Source: Lysobacterales bacterium 66-474 (lineage in GTDB: Bacteria; Pseudomonadota; Gammaproteobacteria; Xanthomonadales; Rhodanobacteraceae). From it: a stretch of DNA of 64,000 nt. The notes beneath the pieces are model-generated. The model was given only the letters and a program-made list of their open reading frames with translations. It ran no database searches and was not told the DNA's origin. Location of the stretch: the NCBI GenBank assembly GCA_001899805.1, contig MKWP01000015.1, forward strand, positions 930,001-994,000, written 5' to 3'. The stretch's first letter is position 1. Each line of letters begins with the position of its first letter. Below are positions 58,736 through 64,000 of this stretch, piece after piece. The position numbers and the translations under genes are program-made.

Positions 58736-60116
58736 ATGACACCTGGTGAGTGTTCGTGGAAGCCGACGCCACCGCATCCGCGAGCCGCGCCGCCAACGCC
58801 TGCACCTCGTCCGCATCCTCGCCCTCGATGGTGACGCGCACCAGCGGCTCGGTGCCGGACGGCCGCAGCACCACGCGGCCACGGCCACGCAGGGCGTGCT
58901 GCACTTCGGCCAGGGTCTGCTGCACCGCTGGCGCGGCGATGGCGCCTTTTGCACCCGCCACCTTCACGTTGCGGGTGATCTGCGGCAGCTTGGCGAACCC
59001 CTCGCGCGCTTCCACCAGGTCCTTGCCCGCGCGTGCCAGCGCATCCAGCACCGCCAGTGCGGAGACGATGCCGTCACCGGTGCTGGCACGATCGAGGCAC
59101 AGGATGTGCCCGGAAGTCTCGCCACCCAGCAGGCCGCCGTGTTCCTTCAGCTGCTGCAGCACGTAGCGGTCGCCCACGTTGGCGCGCAGGAAGCGCACGC
59201 CGGCTCCGGTCAACGCGCGCTCCAGACCGAAATTGCTCATCAGAGTGCCGACCACAGGCCCGCGCAGGCGGCCATCCTCCAGCCAGTCCTGCGCCAGCAC
59301 GTACAACAGGTCGTCGCCGTCGGCGAGTTCCCCGTTGCGATCGATCATCTGCACGCGGTCGCCATCGCCGTCGAAGGCGATGCCGAGGTCGGCGCCCTGT
59401 TCGATCACTGCACCGCGCAGCGTCGCCGGATGGGTCGAGCCGACGTCGCGGTTGATGTTGAACCCGTCCGGCTCGCAACCGATGCGCGTGACCCGTGCAC
59501 CCAGCGCCATGAACACCTTGGGCGCGACCGAGTAGGTGGCACCGTTCGCGCAGTCCAGCACGATGTGCTGGCCGGAGAGATCGGGCGGCGCATCCAGCGT
59601 ACCGAGGCAGAATCGCACGTAACGTTCGATCGCATCGTCGACGCGGCGCGCCTTGCCGAGGCGCTCGGGCGCGACCGTCACGAAGGGTGCGTCGATTTCG
59701 CGCTCGATCGCGGCTTCCACGTCGTCATCGAGTTTTTCGCCATCGGCGGAAAAGAACTTGATGCCGTTGTCCTGGTAGGGGTTGTGCGAGGCGCTGATCA
59801 CGATGCCCGCGCTGGCGTTCAAGCTGCGCGTCAGCTGCGCCACCGCCGGCGTCGGCAACGGGCCGAGCAGGCCGACGTCGGCGCCCGCCGCCACCAGCCC
59901 CGCTTCCAGCGCGGACTCGAACATGTAACCCGACACCCGCGTGTCCTTGCCGATCAGCACCAGCGGCCGCCGGCCGTTGCCCAGTACCACACCCGCGGCG
60001 CGCCCCAGCTTGAGCATGAATTCGGCGGTGATCGGCCATTCACCGACCTTGCCGCGCACGCCGTCGGTGCCGAAGTATTTGCGGGACTCGGGACTCGGGA
60101 CTCGGGACTCGGGCAT
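58734..60116 (-). CDS. glmM: Phosphoglucosamine mutase, with a repeat-encoded N-terminus
   Basis: Converts glucosamine 6-phosphate to glucosamine 1-phosphate for UDP-GlcNAc, essential for wall and LPS. It has 460 residues (E. coli 445). The phospho-Ser is in [14 protein letters not shown]; the metal loop is AFDGDGDR and the substrate loop GGETSGH. The domain starts [13 protein letters not shown]; before it lies [12 protein letters not shown], encoded by a GGGACTC-type array (60083-60113). No good ribosome site precedes the ATG at 60116. The true start is therefore uncertain. Confidence 0.93.
   Translation of the reverse strand: MPESRVPSPESRKYFGTDGVRGKVGEWPITAEFMLKLGRAAGVVLGNGRRPLVLIGKDTRVSGYMFESALEAGLVAAGADVGLLGPLPTPAVAQLTRSLNASAGIVISASHNPYQDNGIKFFSADGEKLDDDVEAAIEREIDAPFVTVAPERLGKARRVDDAIERYVRFCLGTLDAPPDLSGQHIVLDCANGATYSVAPKVFMALGARVTRIGCEPDGFNINRDVGSTHPATLRGAVIEQGADLGIAFDGDGDRVQMIDRNGELADGDDLLYVLAQDWLEDGRLRGPVVGTLMSNFGLERALTGAGVRFLRANVGDRYVLQQLKEHGGLLGGETSGHILCLDRASTGDGIVSALAVLDALARAGKDLVEAREGFAKLPQITRNVKVAGAKGAIAAPAVQQTLAEVQHALRGRGRVVLRPSGTEPLVRVTIEGEDADEVQALAARLADAVASASTNTHQVS
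60083..60113 (+). repeat. GGGACTC heptanucleotide array in the glmM 5' coding region
   Basis: Four GGGACTC units and a terminal GGG on the plus strand, which is the template for glmM. It occupies codons 2-12, directly after the start codon. Slippage by one unit (7 bp) would shift the frame of an essential gene. Confidence 0.88.
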
Positions 60117-60168
60117 GAGGGCGACATTCAACTTCAGGGTGAAGATCGGGACAACATCATAACTTGTC

Positions 60169-60262
60169 GTCATTCCGGGGCTGGCGCGGACGAAGTCCGT
60201 GACAGAACCCGGAATCCATTTTGGCCCTGCCGGCTGAGCCAGAACAACCATGGATTCCGGAT
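60169..60262. repeat. REP-like repeat between folP and glmM
   Basis: Begins GTCATTCCGGGGCTGGCGC, contains AACCCGGAATCCATT at 60206-60220 and an inverted GGATTCCGG at 60252-60260. It lies 20 bp from the folP stop and 52 bp from the glmM start codon, and 55 bp beyond the heptanucleotide array. Confidence 0.65.
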
Positions 60263-60282
60263 CGCGCCCATTACGGGCTTGT

Positions 60283-61185
60283 TCAGTCCTCGCCGAAACG
60301 CTGCGACCCGAACGGTTGCGCCGGCTTTTTCGCGACCGTATCGCCTTCGTACACGGCGTGCCATACCGCCAGCGCATCGCGGGTCGCGGCCACGTCGTGG
60401 ACGCGCACGATCATCGCGCCGCGCTGCACCGCGATCATGGCGGCTGCAGCGGAACCCGCGGCACGATCGGCTCCGCCGTCGCGTCCCGTCAAGGTGCCGA
60501 TCATCGCCTTGCGCGACACGCCCGCGAACACGCCGGCAGCGAGATCGCGGAAACGATCCAGCGCGCGCAGCAACGCAAGGTTGTGTTCCAGCGTCTTGCC
60601 GAAGCCGAAGCCTGGGTCGACCAGCACCCTGCGCTTGTCGATGCCGGCCATCTCGCAGGCGAAGACGCGCTCGGCGAGGAAACGGTGCACCTCGCCGACC
60701 ACGTCGTCGTAATGCGGATCGTCCTGCATCGTGCGCGGTTCGCCCTGCATGTGCATCAAGCACACCGGCACCTTGAGTTCGGCCGCTGCGTCCAGCGCAC
60801 CTTCGCGCCGTAACGCGTACACGTCGTTGATGAAACCCGCACCGGCCGCCACTGCCGTGCGCATCACTTCGGGTTTCGAGGTGTCGATCGAAATCGGCAC
60901 CTCGACCCGTTTGGCCAGTGCTTCGATCACCGGCACCACGCGCGCAGTCTCATCTTCCGCGGCAATGGGCTTCGCACCCGGGCGCGTGGACTCGGCGCCG
61001 ACATCCAGCATGTCGGCGCCCTGCTCCACCATCGCGACACCTTGAGCGATGGAAGCCTCGGCGTCGCCACGCAAACCATCGCCCGAAAACGAATCGTCGG
61101 TGAGGTTCAGGATGCCGCAAATGCGTGGACGATCCAGCCGTAACGCGCGGCCGTTGCAATCGAGCATGGGAACGGTATCGAACAT
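60283..61185 (-). CDS. folP: Dihydropteroate synthase
   Basis: Joins p-aminobenzoate to dihydropterin pyrophosphate in folate synthesis, the sulfonamide target. It has 300 residues, or 294 from a second Met. Conserved loops: [16 protein letters not shown] (usual NVTPDSFSDGG, so two common positions differ), [20 protein letters not shown] and DPGFGFGKT, with [11 protein letters not shown] near the C-terminus. It is upstream of glmM on the same strand, the conserved folP-glmM order. Confidence 0.95.
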   Translation of the reverse strand: MFDTVPMLDCNGRALRLDRPRICGILNLTDDSFSGDGLRGDAEASIAQGVAMVEQGADMLDVGAESTRPGAKPIAAEDETARVVPVIEALAKRVEVPISIDTSKPEVMRTAVAAGAGFINDVYALRREGALDAAAELKVPVCLMHMQGEPRTMQDDPHYDDVVGEVHRFLAERVFACEMAGIDKRRVLVDPGFGFGKTLEHNLALLRALDRFRDLAAGVFAGVSRKAMIGTLTGRDGGADRAAGSAAAAMIAVQRGAMIVRVHDVAATRDALAVWHAVYEGDTVAKKPAQPFGSQRFGED

Positions 61186-61271
61186 CTTTCCAGTGTAGTG
61201 CGGCAGGGGTGTGCGATGACATGGCGCAGCATGGCAACGCTCCGAAGATCAGAGGCGGCAATGTCCACCGT

Positions 61272-63107
61272 TCATTGGCAAACGAATGCCTCGGAGCCGT
61301 TTTCGGGGGAGGGTTTGCACAGGTCCGGCCAGCCGTAGCGCTTCCAGTACGCGACCATGCCGATGCGCCGTGCGAAACCCTGGAACACAGGGTCCTGGCG
61401 CGCCTTGCGCGACCAGGGCTCCGGCTGCCACAGCCAGTTGAGGTAGGCGTCGGACAAACCGCTATGACCGTGCTCGAACAGATCGAATGAGCGCGCGGAT
61501 TCGCCCAGTTGCAGCAGCATCGTCGGCGTCCAGTCGTCGTCCAGATGCGCATCGAGGATTTTCAATGCGATCGCGCGCTGCGCGGCATCGCCATAGGTGC
61601 CGCGATAGATGGCCTGCAAATCCGCGCGAGAAATCTTGGTGCCCATCCAGCTGGTCGAGTTGGCGAACTCCCGGGCGGACCCCGCCATGTCGCCGCGCGC
61701 GGCGTCATAGAACTCCAGCATCAGCGCACCGAACGGCGAATCCGCCACGCCAGCGCGATGGATGTACGCCAGCGCGCCGGCCTGATCTCCCTGCCGCCAA
61801 CGCGTCATGCTCTTGTAGAACAGCAGCAGGATATTCGCCGGATCGTTGGTCAGCGCCGAATCAATCCGTGCTTCCGCGTCGCGCGTGCGGCCCATGGCCG
61901 CTAGTTCGTTCGCGGCCCAGTAATTCACCGCGGAATTGTCCGGCGCAAGTTCCACCGCGCGTTGCATCGGCTCCACCATCGCCACGTAGTGCCGCTGCGA
62001 GAACTGGTTGTAGCTCATCGCCGCATAGGCTTCCGCATCGTTCGGATCGAGTACGAGCGCGCGATGCGCGGCATCATCGGAAATTTTCCAGCTGGCCTTC
62101 CAGTCGCCGGACACGTACTGCGGCAGCACCGCATAGGCCACCGCGAGCTTCGACCAGGCGCGCGTGAACCTCGGGTCCAACGTGGTCGCTTTCTGCAACA
62201 ATGCGATCGCACGCGGCAGGCTGTCGCCCACGCGTTGGTTGACCAGCGTCTGCGCCGTCACGAAATCCGCGTAGGCTTCCGCACTGGTAGTCGCCACCGG
62301 CACCAGCCGGGCCTGCTCGCTGCCGGTCAGCACCACTTTCAGATGGTCGGTGATGGCGCGCGCGATGCGCTCCTGCAGGTCAAAAATGTCGCTCAAGCTT
62401 CCGTCATAACTTTGCGACCACACCTCGTAGCCATCGCCGACGCGTACCAGTTGCACGCTGATGCGCACGGCATTGCCCTGCGTTCGCACCGCGCCCTGCA
62501 GGACATTGGCGACATCCAGCGCCTTGCCGATGGTGCGCAGGTCGGCGTTGTGGTTGCCGTAATAGAACGAGGAAGCGCGACCGGCCACCTTCAACCCCTG
62601 CACCTTCGCCAGCGCATTCAACAATTCTTCGGCCAGGCCGGATGCGAAATAGGCATGGTCGTGGCCAGGACTCAAGTCATCGAACGGCAGCACCGCAATG
62701 GATTTGGCGGGGATGGTGGATGCCGCCTCGCCCTGCAACCCCGCGCCCTTTTTCCAGACGAACGTGTTGGTGAGCAGCAGTACCACCGCGAGCGCCAGCA
62801 CCGCGATGATCGCGCGGTCGAGCTTGCGTCCGGTGGCGCGGGTGATCGACGCGTCCGCCGCGATTTCGCTTTCGCGTTTCAAACCTTGCGGCGTGAATTC
62901 GTAGAACCACGCGAACGCGATCCAGAAAGGGAAAGCAATGATCGCCGCAATCACGAACCAGCGTGTGATCCACTCCGGCGCGCCGAGCGGCGGACCGAGT
63001 TGCGCGATGCCCTGTGCCAGCGCCCAGGCTGCGCCGATGAACAGCACCGCCGCGCGCAACACGTTGCGGCGCTTGAGCTCGGCGAACAGGGAAGGCTTCC
63101 CGGTCAT
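61272..63107 (-). CDS. TPR and FlgO/TolB-like domain membrane protein
   Basis: Uncharacterised 611-residue protein. Three helices are visible (about 15-36, 50-70 and 98-116), then KSIAVLPFDDLSPGHDHAYF and DVANVLQGAVRTQGNAVRIS, the domain found between the regulator and TPR parts of CadC-like and adenylate-cyclase-like proteins. TPR-like helical repeats fill about 280-530. There is no DNA-binding or cyclase domain. The ATG at 63107 overlaps the stop of the related upstream gene by 4 bp. Function unknown. Confidence 0.75.
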   Translation of the reverse strand: MTGKPSLFAELKRRNVLRAAVLFIGAAWALAQGIAQLGPPLGAPEWITRWFVIAAIIAFPFWIAFAWFYEFTPQGLKRESEIAADASITRATGRKLDRAIIAVLALAVVLLLTNTFVWKKGAGLQGEAASTIPAKSIAVLPFDDLSPGHDHAYFASGLAEELLNALAKVQGLKVAGRASSFYYGNHNADLRTIGKALDVANVLQGAVRTQGNAVRISVQLVRVGDGYEVWSQSYDGSLSDIFDLQERIARAITDHLKVVLTGSEQARLVPVATTSAEAYADFVTAQTLVNQRVGDSLPRAIALLQKATTLDPRFTRAWSKLAVAYAVLPQYVSGDWKASWKISDDAAHRALVLDPNDAEAYAAMSYNQFSQRHYVAMVEPMQRAVELAPDNSAVNYWAANELAAMGRTRDAEARIDSALTNDPANILLLFYKSMTRWRQGDQAGALAYIHRAGVADSPFGALMLEFYDAARGDMAGSAREFANSTSWMGTKISRADLQAIYRGTYGDAAQRAIALKILDAHLDDDWTPTMLLQLGESARSFDLFEHGHSGLSDAYLNWLWQPEPWSRKARQDPVFQGFARRIGMVAYWKRYGWPDLCKPSPENGSEAFVCQ

Positions 63108-64000
63108 AGCGTCGCTGCATCCTTCGACGCATACGGCAGCCCCATCTTCTTCAGCGCCGCCTTGAAGCGCGGGTCGTTGCGGATCGGATCGAACGCCGGC
63201 TGCCAGACGTTGTCCTGCCCGAACATCAATTCGTGCCCCACGCTTTGGAGCGCTTCCAGCGCATCGTCCCGATCGCCCAGCAACATCAGCCATTTGATCC
63301 GGGCGGTGCGAGTCAGCCGCTGATGCGTATCGGCAGTGGCTGTTACGACCGCTTCGCGCGCGGCGGCGCGCTTCGCGGGGTCCGCAATTCCATCCACCAA
63401 CCGCGAATAGACGTCCGGGTTTTCCCCGGCAATCCGCGCACCCGTCTCCAGCTGCGCTTTGGCTTCCGTGTAATCGCGGCGGCAAATGGCAACATCCGCG
63501 GCGACGAAATGACCCAGCGCATAATCGGGCCGCAGTTCGGTCACGCGGCGCGCCTGCACGGTCGCATCGTCGAACCGGTGCAGGGCGGTAAGTACGTTGG
63601 CCCGCGTGACGCCGATGATGCCCGACAACGGATCCAGTTTCTGGGCGCGCTCGATTTCCGCCGATGCATCCTGCAATCGTCCCGCCGCGAGCAGGTACTG
63701 GCCATATTGATCGGCGGCCTCGGCGTCCCCCGGCGCGATCTTCAGCGCCTTCCGGAATGCGGCGTCGGCGTCCTGCCATTTCCATTGCACGCGATAATGC
63801 ATGCCCAGCGCGACGTAAGCGGAGGCCACGTCCGGATCAATCGCCAGCGCGCGTCTGGCCGCGGCCTCGCCGGCCGGTGCGGCAGTGTCCTGCTGTTCGA
63901 GGAAGTAATGCGGAAGCAGCAATTGCGCTTCGGCCAGCGCCGCCCACGCTTGCGCGTAGTCCGGGTCAATCGCCACCGCTTGCTGGAAATCCGCCACGGC
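63104..64000 (-). CDS. TPR-repeat protein (partial, C-terminal part)
   Basis: At least 298 residues of TPR repeats, open to the right window edge, so the start is not seen. Repeats are visible as ADFQQAVAIDPDYAQAWAAL, ALAIDPDVASAYVALGMHY and AFRKALKIAPGDAEAADQYG. The C-terminus (FDPIRNDPRFKAALKKMGLP) has the DPRFxxLLxxxGLP form common in CadC/adenylate-cyclase-associated TPR proteins, so the missing N-terminus may hold a regulator or FlgO-like domain. It is coupled to the next gene by ATGA. Confidence 0.8.
   Translation of the reverse strand, partial: AVADFQQAVAIDPDYAQAWAALAEAQLLLPHYFLEQQDTAAPAGEAAARRALAIDPDVASAYVALGMHYRVQWKWQDADAAFRKALKIAPGDAEAADQYGQYLLAAGRLQDASAEIERAQKLDPLSGIIGVTRANVLTALHRFDDATVQARRVTELRPDYALGHFVAADVAICRRDYTEAKAQLETGARIAGENPDVYSRLVDGIADPAKRAAAREAVVTATADTHQRLTRTARIKWLMLLGDRDDALEALQSVGHELMFGQDNVWQPAFDPIRNDPRFKAALKKMGLPYASKDAATL

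Overview
The window is a GC-rich, gene-dense chromosomal segment from a gammaproteobacterium. Gene order and protein sequences fit Xanthomonadales (Lysobacterales), probably Rhodanobacteraceae or a close relative. The diagnostic blocks are tpiA-secG-tRNA-Leu-nuoABCDEFGHIJKL, hda-perM-pgsA-like-DUF2066 divergent from purMN, kdsDC-lptCAB-rpoN-hpf-hprK-rapZ-EIIA(Man)-ptsH-ptsI, a fused cysNC, and a MutL of the endonuclease (DMHA) type. The assignment is inferred from gene content; no database was searched.

Layout. 1-12122 (minus): the complex I operon nuoA to nuoL, with nuoL cut by the window edge. It is interrupted by several repeat elements, including a 558-bp inverted-repeat-bounded element between nuoE and nuoD. 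12291-13747 (minus): tRNA-Leu(GAG), secG and tpiA. 13984-17785: a short-chain dehydrogenase, then the sulfate activation genes cysD and cysNC. 17984-21298 (minus): hda, an AI-2E/PerM permease, a CDP-alcohol phosphatidyltransferase and a DUF2066 protein. 21401-23932 (plus): purM, purN and a DUF3108 protein. 23951-27127 (minus): a GMC oxidoreductase, murA and ibaG/bolA. 27274-37780 (plus): Kdo synthesis (kdsD, kdsC), LPS transport (lptC, lptA, lptB), sigma-54, the hibernation factor, and a permease-less regulatory PTS (HPr kinase, RapZ, EIIA, HPr, EI). 37853-41790 (plus): a DUF4139 protein, an enoyl-CoA isomerase, an IS110 remnant, a MerB-like protein and a MAPEG protein. 41911-48646 (minus): a MarR-controlled tripartite efflux system with two tandem DHA2 pumps. 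48769-58003: a PagL-like deacylase (plus), then sseA, nudL, DUF1289, FKBP, DUF1684, mutL, ppnN, marC, an SDR and grxD (all minus). 58115-64000: sodB (plus), then glmM, folP and two coupled TPR/FlgO-type membrane proteins (minus), the last cut by the window edge.

How the genes work together. Most are core functions: respiration, peptidoglycan precursors (glmM, murA), LPS inner core and transport (kdsD/C, lptCAB), purine and folate synthesis, sulfate assimilation, and nitrogen/carbon regulatory signalling through sigma-54 and the PTS. Accessory content is concentrated at 40236-48646.

The most unusual feature is a set of G-rich heptanucleotide arrays (GGGACTC, GGGGCTC, GGGGACC), each with G-runs spaced so that a G-quadruplex could form. 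Seven arrays are seen, and three lie inside coding sequence: nuoG, the N-terminus of purN and the N-terminus of glmM. Three arrays sit 16-55 bp before a REP-like palindrome (core GTCATTCCGGGG) in the same orientation. Other dispersed repeats include a two-copy element that fills the nuoA-nuoB and ppnN-mutL intercistronic gaps.
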